Source: DASRDU01 sp035560235 (lineage in GTDB: Bacteria > Acidobacteriota > Blastocatellia > RBC074). From it: a stretch of 64,000 nt of DNA. This document shows, piece by piece, positions 46,652 to 55,100 of the stretch. The notes under the pieces are model-generated. The model ran no database searches. It was not told the origin of the DNA and saw nothing but the letters and a program-made list of their open reading frames with translations. Numbering within the stretch: position 1 is the first letter of the stretch; each line of letters opens with the position of its first letter. The DNA is taken from assembly GCA_035560235.1 (NCBI GenBank), contig DATMAG010000089.1:1-64000 (forward strand), in the 5' to 3' direction. The position numbers and the translations under genes are program-made.

Positions 46652-47560
46652 CTATTCGAGCGGATTGAGATAGCAGGCCAGAAAGTCTTCGAGGTGAGCG
46701 AAACCGATCTGATGATAAACCCGGCAGGCGGGTGTTTCCTCGGGCGAGACGGCCAGGCAGACTGAACTCTTCTGTTGCAGCAGCCGGTGCAGCAGTTCGT
46801 TCATGCAGCTTTTCGCAATGCCCTGATTGCGCCATTCAGGATGTGTCCAGACGCCTTCCAGATAGACCGTTTCGGCTGTTTCGCAGACGACTTCGACCTT
46901 GAAGATGACTTTGCCGTCAGCTAGTCTGACCCAGGTGCGTTTGCGTTCGATGCGTTCTGCCGTGCGTCTGAGAAACCCTTCCGCATCGCTCTCGCGCGGA
47001 TCAACGCCGCTCGTTTCGAGGATCATCTCGGCCTGGGCGGCGGCCAGCGATTCCAGTTCATCGAGGTTGGCACGGCGCAGTTGCAGCGATTGCAGCGGCA
47101 GCCGGGCCGAGGTCGCAATGCACCAGTGATGCCGGCTTTCCATCCGCTTGACGCGTCCGTGCCGGGTCAGATGCTCTGAGAATTTTTCGACCTGTGCCCG
47201 CGGCCCGAAAATCACGTGACCTCTGGCTTTGATCTCAACTGCCTTGCGCGCGAAATGTTCAAGCGCGGCTGTCTCAGCTTCAGGCAGCGTGTATATCATC
47301 ATGGCGTGACCGAGCAGCGCCACACCCGCCAGTGAATGGTTCTCGAAATAACCGTAAAAGCGACCGCGCAGAGCCGGGCTGCTCATCCCGTAATCCCCGA
47401 TCAGGCCGAGCAGCTGCACCGTGCGCAGCGGTTCGGTTGAGAGCAGCGCGGTGGTTTCGGCGCGATCAGCCTCGCTCAGTTCACGCACGACGCAGCCTGC
47501 CGGAGCATCGGCTCCGGCGCGCGCGTGTTTCTGATTGAGGAGTGAAAGCAGGAAGGACAT
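46652..47560 (-). CDS. GNAT-family N-acetyltransferase with DUF4081-type N-terminal domain
   Basis: 302 residues from ATG 47560; an earlier frame is not supported. The C-terminal half is a GNAT fold with the acetyl-CoA pyrophosphate loop in E-W-R-N-Q-G-I-A-K-S and a late V-Y-H-Q-I-G-F motif. The N-terminal 130 residues match the DUF4081 type (T-A-L-L-S-T-E-P-L-R-T-V-Q, F-Y-G-Y-F-E-N-H-S-L-A-G-V). Members acetylate amines of small molecules or proteins. The acceptor cannot be predicted. It lies 40 bases after the subtilase gene in the same direction and may share its transcript. Confidence 0.88.
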   Translation of the reverse strand: MSFLLSLLNQKHARAGADAPAGCVVRELSEADRAETTALLSTEPLRTVQLLGLIGDYGMSSPALRGRFYGYFENHSLAGVALLGHAMMIYTLPEAETAALEHFARKAVEIKARGHVIFGPRAQVEKFSEHLTRHGRVKRMESRHHWCIATSARLPLQSLQLRRANLDELESLAAAQAEMILETSGVDPRESDAEGFLRRTAERIERKRTWVRLADGKVIFKVEVVCETAETVYLEGVWTHPEWRNQGIAKSCMNELLHRLLQQKSSVCLAVSPEETPACRVYHQIGFAHLEDFLACYLNPLE

Positions 47561-47600
47561 GATTGAAGTTCCGGGACTGTAATGAATCCCCTGTGGCTGA

Positions 47601-49637
47601 TTACCTGACCGGCATCGCTCTGGTGTTATCACCGCTGAGCACCGAGTCAGAGAGGACAACGCCATCGCTCAGCATCACGCCGTCTGAGAGCACCACGCCA
47701 TCTGAGAGCACCGCGCCGTCTGAGAGAACGACTCCGTCAGAAAGCATCACGCCGCTGGCCATCACGGTGCCGCTGGCCAGGCTGGTTGCGCTGTTGTGAA
47801 TGAGCGCTCCGTCGTTGACGCTGACTCCGGCAGTGACAAGTGAATCAATTCGCCGGAAGCTGCCTGAGATGAACCACGTTCCGGCGGCGAGACAGGAGCC
47901 GCGATCATAAATGCCCTGCCATTTCGTCATCAGTTCGTTGCCGTACAGGAAGCCCCAGTTGGTGATGACGCCCCGGCCCCAGTAACAGGTCTGACCTGCA
48001 ATGCTGCTCGACTGCGCCGCCGGCAGGGTCAGGAGCGGTTCGCCGGGAGTCGGCGCAGCCGGAATCGTGGCCAGCGTGGCCAGACGCACTGCGCCCTGCA
48101 CATTGAGGAGTCCCGCGCCCTGTTCGAGCGTGCCGGCTCCGGCGATTGGCTGCGCTGAGTACATCAGCATCGCCTTGACCAGATTCGGCGTGAGCGAACT
48201 TTCGGCCTGCAGCATCAGCGCCGCTGCGCCCGCGACGACCGGCGCGGCCATGGATGAACCGCTCAGGTACATCAGCTTGTCTGACGCGTTCGCCGAATTG
48301 CCTGTGGCCAGCGCGGGATTGGCTGAGAGCAGATTGTTGCCGCCACCCGCTTTGCAGTTGGAACGCGCGCCGACGAGCCTGTTGCCCGGCGCGACCAGAT
48401 CAGGCTTGATCAGGTTGTCATAAACCTTCTGACCGTTGATGAACTGATAACCGCGTGTCGGGCCGCGTGAGGAAAAGGTCGTCACCGTGTCGTCCGAGCG
48501 GGCATCAGTGCCGTAGGTATTGGCCGCGCCAACAGTGATAACCCAGGGTGAAATGCCTGGCGAGTGAATGCCGCCATAAATCCTGTTGCCGCTCAGATCC
48601 CTGCCGAGATTGCCCGCCGCGGCGACGACCACGATGCCGGCATCAACCGCGCGCTGCGCCGCCAGACAGAGCGGATCATAGAGTGTGCTGTCTTTCGGCG
48701 GAGTGCCGAGACTCAGGTTGATGACGCGAATGTTGTAAGTCGCCCGGTTGACAACGCACCAGTCGAGCGCCGCGATGACGTTGCTGGCGAAGCCCTGGCC
48801 GCTGTTGCTGAGAACCTTCAGGTTGAGCAGGCTGGCTCCGGGCGCGACGCCGCGATAAGCGCCATTGCCGACCTGATCGCTGCCCGCGATGAGTGTGGCC
48901 ACGTGCGTGCCGTGACCATAAATATCTTTCGGATCGTTGCCGCCGGTGAAGTCCTTCTGAAAGACAACGCCGGGATGTCCGGGCGAGGCCTTGAGCAGGT
49001 TGTGCGTGACATCAATGCCGCTGTCGAGGACGGCGATGCCGATGCCTTCGCCTCTGTAACTGGTGCTGCCGAGTGAACGAGCCGCCGCCGCGCCTGCGGT
49101 CAGTTCGACGTGTCCGGTGGCGGCGACCGGGCGATCTGCGCTGATGTACGCAATGCTGCTTTCAGCGGCAAGTTCGCGTACGCGCCAGACCGGCAGTTCA
49201 ACTGTGACCAGGCCGGTGGCGCTGAGCGTCTGCGTGATTCTGCCTTCCAGCCCGGCGACTCTGGTCTTCAGCTCGGCGCTTGAAGAGAGCTGGTCAAGCT
49301 GCACGATCACGCGCTGAAGGCCATCCGGTGTGGCCGCCGGCGGAGCAGTCTGATCAGTTTCGCGGGCTGACCGGCTGGCGAGCCGCCGCTGCCGCAGCCG
49401 GGCCAGTGTCTGTGGCTGATTCGATTCTGCTTTCTTCTCTTCTTCAGCTCGCGACACAGCTTCTTCCAGATCCGGCGAGAGCTTCGGGCGCTTTGCTGCT
49501 CCGGCCTGGAGCCGGCGTTCTCTGAGTGTTCTGGTGGTTTCAGAGGACACGCTGCCAAACCCTATGGAGGGAAGACAGAGGAGCGCGGTTATTATTCCAA
49601 CAACTGTTTTTCTGAGTTTCAGGCTGATTCTTCTCAT
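47601..49637 (-). CDS. Subtilisin-family (S8) secreted serine peptidase with a VxLSDG hexapeptide tail
   Basis: 678 residues from ATG 49637 (MRRISLKLRK), where a signal peptide begins; upstream frame codons are ignored. An inhibitor-like pro-region (about 30-185) precedes the catalytic domain with Asp205 in V-L-D-S-G-I-D, His242 in G-H-G-T-H-V and Ser462 in S-G-S-S-M-A-A-P. After a C-rich spacer the C-terminus (last ~45 residues) consists of about six consecutive V-x-L-S-D-G units, a hexapeptide pattern able to form a left-handed beta-helix. It is probably an exported protease, with the repeat serving as an anchor or stabiliser. The protein would be secreted by the Sec route. Confidence 0.9.
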   Translation of the reverse strand: MRRISLKLRKTVVGIITALLCLPSIGFGSVSSETTRTLRERRLQAGAAKRPKLSPDLEEAVSRAEEEKKAESNQPQTLARLRQRRLASRSARETDQTAPPAATPDGLQRVIVQLDQLSSSAELKTRVAGLEGRITQTLSATGLVTVELPVWRVRELAAESSIAYISADRPVAATGHVELTAGAAAARSLGSTSYRGEGIGIAVLDSGIDVTHNLLKASPGHPGVVFQKDFTGGNDPKDIYGHGTHVATLIAGSDQVGNGAYRGVAPGASLLNLKVLSNSGQGFASNVIAALDWCVVNRATYNIRVINLSLGTPPKDSTLYDPLCLAAQRAVDAGIVVVAAAGNLGRDLSGNRIYGGIHSPGISPWVITVGAANTYGTDARSDDTVTTFSSRGPTRGYQFINGQKVYDNLIKPDLVAPGNRLVGARSNCKAGGGNNLLSANPALATGNSANASDKLMYLSGSSMAAPVVAGAAALMLQAESSLTPNLVKAMLMYSAQPIAGAGTLEQGAGLLNVQGAVRLATLATIPAAPTPGEPLLTLPAAQSSSIAGQTCYWGRGVITNWGFLYGNELMTKWQGIYDRGSCLAAGTWFISGSFRRIDSLVTAGVSVNDGALIHNSATSLASGTVMASGVMLSDGVVLSDGAVLSDGVVLSDGVMLSDGVVLSDSVLSGDNTRAMPVR

Positions 49638-50059
49638 CTTCTGCTGTGATCTCTGTTTGTCCTGTTGGGGGGATCGCGCATTGCTGAGCGACCCAGGAGC
49701 AGGCTCACCGAAAGCTGAGCGATTCATCTCTGGCGAACGCCGTGCCGGATGCGAGCCGGAAGCCATGTCCAGTGAATTCAGAAGTTGACGACTGAGGCTG
49801 AAATCAGGTCGGTCAGAAAGATCATTCAGCAAGGATCAGAGTGACCGAATGACTGAATTTTCTGAATGACAGCAGGTCTGATCAGCAGCGTAGCAGCGAA
49901 CAGCGACAATGCCACCGGAGTCTGCGGCAGCTGCCTGAGTCAGCTTATGGATAATTTTCGATTCCCTCAGTCAGGGGAAGTGCTATGATGACCGCGCCTG
50001 AAATGTCTCCCTCCTGCCCCTGTCCCTGTGACTGATGAAGCCCTGATTGACAATCAGCC
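49638..50059. other. Divergent intergenic region, no gene supported
   Basis: 422 bases between the subtilase (minus) and the SPOR-Ycf48-like gene (plus). It must contain promoters for both. A possible plus-strand -10 element, TATGAT, is at 49983-49988, without a convincing -35 partner. Nothing else was recognised. Confidence 0.4.
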
Positions 50060-51838
50060 ATGCTCAGAATCAACCCTCGTTTTCTGCTTCCATTGCTGCT
50101 GTGCGCGCTGCTGGCAGGCGGTTTCAAGGCTGGCGCACAGGGCCGGGATTATGCGGTTCAGGTCGCCGCGTTCCGCACTGAAGCCGAAGCTCGCGCGCTG
50201 GTCGCCCGCCTGAAGGCCAGAGGTCTCGCGGCTTACTGGATCAGAGCCGTCGTGAATGGCAAAGGGGTCTATTACCGCGTCCGTTTCGGGCGCTTTGCGA
50301 CCAGCCACGAGGCAGCCGGAGCCGGAGCCGCGGCGCTGACCGGTAATCTGATCAGTGAATTCGTGATTGCTGAATATGCGCTGCCGGGACGACCGGATGA
50401 AACGGCGCGTGCGGGCAGTCGCACTGCAGCAGGCGAGTCGGGTCAGAATGCGTCCGGGCTGGTGAACAAATCATTCGCTCCCGCCCTGGACCGGACGCTT
50501 GAACACAAAGCCCCGCCTGCGAGAAGCGTCGTCACGCTGCCGCCACCGCCGCGTTCAGCCGCAGAGTTGCGGTTTACTGCCGCTGCAACCTCCTTCACGC
50601 TGCCGGTCGCAGTTGATCTGACAGATGCGCCGCCGCGTCCGCGAGTCATTGCGCCGCGCCTGCCTGAAGCCGATTCGGCGAAACCGAAAGTGATTGTGAC
50701 GGCTGAAGCGGTCAGAACACCGATTCCGGCGGAGCCGGTGAATGAGAAAGCTGAACGGGCCGCCGCGCCACTCGTGGTCGAAATCGTCGGAGACAATTCC
50801 GGCTGGGAGGTTGTACGGCAGATGACAGAAGAGAATCTCAGCGCCGTGCATTTCACCGGCGCGCAGAACGGCTGGGTTGCCGGAGAGTCCGGCTCTGTCT
50901 GGCACACGAGTGACGGCGGCAGGACGTGGACAAGGATGGCTGCTCCGGGCCGGGTCAGCATCGTTCATCTCTGGTTCGCTGATGCTGACCGGGGCTGGCT
51001 GGTGGCGCAGACGCGGGACAGCGAGGCTGATGAAACTGTGCTGTTCCAGACTGCGGACGGGGGCCGCCACTGGACAGAACAGAAACTGTCGGGCATCGTG
51101 CGAGTGCAGTTCTTCAATGCAAGGGACGGCTGGGCCGTGGGTCGTCACGCCGCGCTTTTCAGAACGACCGACGGCGGTGCAGAATGGAAGCCATACGACG
51201 GAATCGAGGATCTGCTTGGCGCTCAGGTTGAAGGTCTGAATCGCAACTTCGGATTCAGCGATGTGACCTTCACCGATGCGGAACACGGCTGGGCGGTCGG
51301 AAACTTTTATGGCCGCACGCGCACGCACATCGGCGGACTGTTTGCGACGAGCGACGGCGGCAACACCTGGAAGCGTGTGCCGCTGCCCGTGAGGCTGCCG
51401 AACGCTGCTGACCCGCCGGGCCGCGCTGTCAATGGGACGCGCGTGATGACCGGACGCATTATTCCCGGCCTGCTGCACTCTGTCCGGTTCACCGACGAGA
51501 AGAACGGAGTGGTGAGCGGGGAATTGACAGATGACGGCAAACGCCTGCTCTTCACACTGCGCACGAGTGACGGCGGCAGAACGTGGGGGCAGACTCTGAC
51601 GCCGGGTCTCGTAACCGAGAGCGCATATTTTCTGACTCCGGCGCAGGGCCGGGCCGCCGCGCAGTCCGATGCTTCAGTGACAATCCTGATGCGGACTGAG
51701 GACGGCGGCGCAACGTGGCAGCGCGAACTCGTGCTCCGGGGCAGCCGGATTCGCAGCCTCTTTTTTCTTTCGCCGGGCAAAGGCTGGGCAGTCGGTGAGC
51801 GCGGGATGATCCTGCGTTACGAAGCTCGACGCAAATGA
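50060..51838 (+). CDS. Secreted SPOR-domain protein fused to a Ycf48/BNR-type beta-propeller
   Basis: 592 residues. After a signal peptide (about 1-27) an N-terminal SPOR domain (about 30-105: Y-A-V-Q-V-A-A-F, Y-Y-R-V-R-F-G-R-F-A-T) is followed by a Pro/Ala-rich linker. The C-terminal 330 residues (about 260-590) hold repeated motifs of the type G-W-V-A-G-E-S-G, T-S-D-G-G-R-T-W and A-V-G, as in photosystem II stability factor Ycf48/HCF136 and sialidase BNR repeats. The first part would bind denuded peptidoglycan and the propeller would bind another protein. It is adjacent to the 834-residue protein, 46 bases upstream on the same strand, and may share its transcript. Confidence 0.87.
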   Translation: MLRINPRFLLPLLLCALLAGGFKAGAQGRDYAVQVAAFRTEAEARALVARLKARGLAAYWIRAVVNGKGVYYRVRFGRFATSHEAAGAGAAALTGNLISEFVIAEYALPGRPDETARAGSRTAAGESGQNASGLVNKSFAPALDRTLEHKAPPARSVVTLPPPPRSAAELRFTAAATSFTLPVAVDLTDAPPRPRVIAPRLPEADSAKPKVIVTAEAVRTPIPAEPVNEKAERAAAPLVVEIVGDNSGWEVVRQMTEENLSAVHFTGAQNGWVAGESGSVWHTSDGGRTWTRMAAPGRVSIVHLWFADADRGWLVAQTRDSEADETVLFQTADGGRHWTEQKLSGIVRVQFFNARDGWAVGRHAALFRTTDGGAEWKPYDGIEDLLGAQVEGLNRNFGFSDVTFTDAEHGWAVGNFYGRTRTHIGGLFATSDGGNTWKRVPLPVRLPNAADPPGRAVNGTRVMTGRIIPGLLHSVRFTDEKNGVVSGELTDDGKRLLFTLRTSDGGRTWGQTLTPGLVTESAYFLTPAQGRAAAQSDASVTILMRTEDGGATWQRELVLRGSRIRSLFFLSPGKGWAVGERGMILRYEARRK

Positions 51839-51884
51839 CGGAACTTTCAAATCCGGGATTTGAGATTCACTCAGGCTCCTGACC

Positions 51885-54389
51885 ATGAAACATTGCATTC
51901 ACGCTCTCCTGCTCCTTGGGCTGCTGCTTCAGCCGCTTTCTGCGCAGCAGTCCGCTCAGTCTGAACCGAAGAAACCGGAGGCCGCGCCGCGCAGTGAAAC
52001 GGCAGTGAAAACCATTCCGATTGAGGAACTGCTGCCGGTGAACACGTTCTTCATCGCGCTGACCTCGAATCTGGCCGGACTGGTCGAAGGTTTCCGCCGT
52101 CTCGAAGCCGCCAGAACGCTCGCGGCGCGCCTGCCGAAAGCTGACCGCGAGAGTGAGGAAAATCCGCTCGAACAGGCCGCGCGCTTTCTGAGCCTGGGCA
52201 TCAGGGAAACAGACATCCTCAGCGAATCAAGAGTCGGGCTGGCTTATCTCAAACCCGATTTCCCTGAGGCCGAACCCGCTGAAGCCGCGAAGAAGGCTGA
52301 GGCTGCAGGCGGTCGCCGCACGCCTGTGGCAGAAGCCGACAAGAACAAAATTCCCGATCCGCACTTCGTCGCCTTCATCGAAGCCGGAAGCCCCGAACAC
52401 GCTGCGAAGGCCAGAGAGCAGTTCGTCGCTTACTTCAGCGAAAACTTCACCGATCTGGGCCGGGCTGCGGAAGCGAAGCCGGTCAGGGATCAGAAGTTCA
52501 AAGGGGCAGCAGTTGAGCGCTTCAAAAACGGTTATCTCGGCACGATCATCGGCACGACGTTCATCGTGGGCGAACCGGCTGCGATTGAGAGCATCATCAG
52601 ACTGCAGCAGAAGACCGGGGCTGAACACCTGAGCGATAATCCTGAATTCATTCAGGCGCGCGCGAAACTGATGGTTCCGACGGGACTCTTTGCCTGGGTC
52701 AACGGCGGGACGCTCGATACTTATACTGAGCTGGCAACAGTGAACGTGCCGTCATTCATCAACAGCGTTGCCGGTTCGCTCTTTGCGCCCGGAGCGATCA
52801 AAGGTGTCGCGCTCGCTTCGACCTTCGAGCGCGACGGAGTTGTTGACCGGCTGATTGTCTCGCTCGATCCGGGCCGGAAAAACCTGCTCAGCACATTCTT
52901 CAGCGGGCCGTCGCTCGATTTTCGTTCGACCCGTTACATTCCCTCAGGCACGCAGGTGCTCATCAATCACAGCCTCGATTTCACGCGCCTTTATAACGAT
53001 CTGATCGTGCCGGTCGTGTTTGGCGCAATGGCTGAAACGGAGGCGTACAAAATCGCCAGCCGCGAAGTGGCGCGCCGGGCCGCACGAAAGGGCGCGGCCC
53101 GGCGCGGCGAGGAGAACCAGGATGATGAACGCGAGATGAGCGAGGCGCTTGAAAAGGCCAGAGCGCAGACGCAGCAGCCCGGCTTCATCAACACCATCAT
53201 TGCCCGCATGGAAAAGGAATACGGGCTGAAGTTCCGCGAAGAGATTGTGCGCTGTCTCGCCAACGAAGTGACCATCGCTTATCAGATTCCACCCGCTGCG
53301 CCTGAAGACAAGCAGGAACACCTCGCCGCCTTCATCGGGCTGCGCGACCGCGAGGCGGCGAAAACCGCCATCAGCAAAGTGATCGCTTACGCCTTTGGCG
53401 CGCTCGGCAGCAGTTTCGGAGCGAATGAGAAGAACGCCGATTCAGATGAAACCGATCAGCCATCCGCCGCGAAGGAGAAAACAGAAGAGCAGCTCAGACA
53501 GGAGCAGGCGCAGCGGCTCGCGCTGATGCAGACGCTGCCGCGCGAAACTTACAAGCAGGCCGAAATCATCTCGCTGATGGCCTTCGCCATCGCATACGTT
53601 GAGGATTACCTCGTCATCGCCGACAGCACCGGGACGATCAAACGAATGATTGACAACGCCGAAAGCGACAACGGTCTGGTGCGCGACGCGAATTTCAATG
53701 CTGCGATGACCGGCATTCCCGGTTCGTCAGGCTCGCGCGTTTACGTCGGCCCGAAATATTTCGACGCGATGCTCAGCAGCTTTGTCAAAGCGTGGTCGGT
53801 GAGAACTGCAGACCGGCAGGCTTCCGCGCTCTTCAACCTGCCCGCCACCGCCGCCGGATTTGCCGAAGCCGATGAACGCACCATCCGGCTCGAGGTCTTC
53901 ACGCCCATCGGCATTCCCGCGATGTTTGTGTTCGATTCGTTTGGCGATCAGCTCAGATCCGAGGCCGCGCGGAATGAATCAGAAGCGCAGCTTGCGCTGA
54001 GAACTGTGGCGACGCTGGAGAAACATTTTGCCGCGCAGCACGACAGCCGCTACGCCACGCTCGACGAGCTGATTCGCTTTCAGAAGGAGAATCCGCCGCC
54101 GAAGCCTGATGACCTGAAGCTCACGTCAGAAGAACGCGAGCGGCTGGAATTCAACCGCGATCTGAGCGCACTGAGGGAAGCGAAGAACAACTACCGCCTC
54201 GAACTGAAGCTCAGGCCCGGCAGCAAAGGTTTCGAAGCGACGGCGACGCCCGTCAGATACGGGCGCAATGCGCGCCATTCGTTCTTCATCGATGAATCAG
54301 GAAAGCTGCGTCGCGCCAACAAAGACGGTGAACCCGCGACCGCGAGTGATGAACTCGTCAGCGAGGCGGAAGAAGGCAGAGACAACTGA
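51885..54389 (+). CDS. Large secreted protein, DUF3352-like, with type IV pilin-like C-terminal module
   Basis: 834 residues. A signal peptide (about 1-21) precedes a long mixed alpha/beta body (about 40-690) reminiscent of DUF3352 repeats, with no catalytic motif that I recognise. It has charged, coiled-coil-like stretches near 400 and 540. From about residue 700 the sequence changes to a pattern found in acidobacterial pilins and pseudopilins: A-L-R-T-V-A-T-L-E, Y-A-T-L-D-E-L, and R-H-S-F-F-I-D-E-S-G-K-L-R-R. The pilin's own N-terminal helix is absent. The stop codon overlaps the next gene's start (TGATG), so it is translated with the ABC transporter. Confidence 0.72.
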   Translation: MKHCIHALLLLGLLLQPLSAQQSAQSEPKKPEAAPRSETAVKTIPIEELLPVNTFFIALTSNLAGLVEGFRRLEAARTLAARLPKADRESEENPLEQAARFLSLGIRETDILSESRVGLAYLKPDFPEAEPAEAAKKAEAAGGRRTPVAEADKNKIPDPHFVAFIEAGSPEHAAKAREQFVAYFSENFTDLGRAAEAKPVRDQKFKGAAVERFKNGYLGTIIGTTFIVGEPAAIESIIRLQQKTGAEHLSDNPEFIQARAKLMVPTGLFAWVNGGTLDTYTELATVNVPSFINSVAGSLFAPGAIKGVALASTFERDGVVDRLIVSLDPGRKNLLSTFFSGPSLDFRSTRYIPSGTQVLINHSLDFTRLYNDLIVPVVFGAMAETEAYKIASREVARRAARKGAARRGEENQDDEREMSEALEKARAQTQQPGFINTIIARMEKEYGLKFREEIVRCLANEVTIAYQIPPAAPEDKQEHLAAFIGLRDREAAKTAISKVIAYAFGALGSSFGANEKNADSDETDQPSAAKEKTEEQLRQEQAQRLALMQTLPRETYKQAEIISLMAFAIAYVEDYLVIADSTGTIKRMIDNAESDNGLVRDANFNAAMTGIPGSSGSRVYVGPKYFDAMLSSFVKAWSVRTADRQASALFNLPATAAGFAEADERTIRLEVFTPIGIPAMFVFDSFGDQLRSEAARNESEAQLALRTVATLEKHFAAQHDSRYATLDELIRFQKENPPPKPDDLKLTSEERERLEFNRDLSALREAKNNYRLELKLRPGSKGFEATATPVRYGRNARHSFFIDESGKLRRANKDGEPATASDELVSEAEEGRDN

Positions 54390-55093
54390 TGATGGCCCGA
54401 AGTGAAGCTGCCGTGACTGCGCCCATCTTCACCATCCGCAGTGTGACGAAGGAATACCGGATGGGGAGCGAAGTCGTGCGCGCTCTGGACGGCGTGACGC
54501 TTGAGATCGGGCGCAGCGAATTCGTGGCCATTCTCGGCACCAGCGGATCGGGCAAATCAACGCTGCTGAATCTGCTCGGCGGGCTGGATCGTCCGACGAG
54601 CGGCGACATTCTGTTTGACGGTGAAAGCCTTGCGCCGCTCTCTTCGCGTGAAATGTCGCGGTACCGGCTGCGCAAAGTCGGGATGATCTTTCAGAGCTTC
54701 AATCTGATTCCGACGATGACCGCGCGGCAGAACGTTTCGCTCGCGCTCGCCTTTGCCGGACTTGAGCGGCGAGTGCGGCAGCAGAAAGCGCTCGACCTGC
54801 TGGCGCGCGTCGGACTGGCGGCCCGCGCCGATCATCGCCCGGCGGAGTTGTCAGGCGGCGAACAACAGCGCGTCGCCATCGCCCGCGCCCTGGCCAACAA
54901 TCCACAGGTGCTGCTCGCTGATGAACCGACCGGCAACCTGGACAGCGCGCGCGCCGGTGAAATCATGCTGCTGCTCGATGAACTGCGGCGGCGCGACGGC
55001 ACGACCATCATTCTGGTCACGCACGATCAGGACCTCGCTGCCCGCTTCGCTGATCGCACGATCAGGCTGAAGGATGGCCGGATCGAAGCCTGA
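54389..55093 (+). CDS. ABC transporter ATP-binding protein, MacB/LolD type
   Basis: 234 residues. The Walker A motif G-T-S-G-S-G-K-S-T, Q-loop Q-S-F-N-L-I-P, signature L-S-G-G-E-Q-Q-R, Walker B V-L-L-A-D-E-P-T-G-N-L-D-S and switch His in V-T-H-D are intact. It pairs with the permease that starts seven bases after its stop. MacB/LolCDE-type systems do mechanical work on substrates in the periplasm without transporting through the membrane. Its start overlaps the stop of the 834-residue secreted protein, which suggests that this protein is a partner or substrate. Confidence 0.94.
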   Translation: MMARSEAAVTAPIFTIRSVTKEYRMGSEVVRALDGVTLEIGRSEFVAILGTSGSGKSTLLNLLGGLDRPTSGDILFDGESLAPLSSREMSRYRLRKVGMIFQSFNLIPTMTARQNVSLALAFAGLERRVRQQKALDLLARVGLAARADHRPAELSGGEQQRVAIARALANNPQVLLADEPTGNLDSARAGEIMLLLDELRRRDGTTIILVTHDQDLAARFADRTIRLKDGRIEA

Positions 55094-55100
55094 ACCTGTC

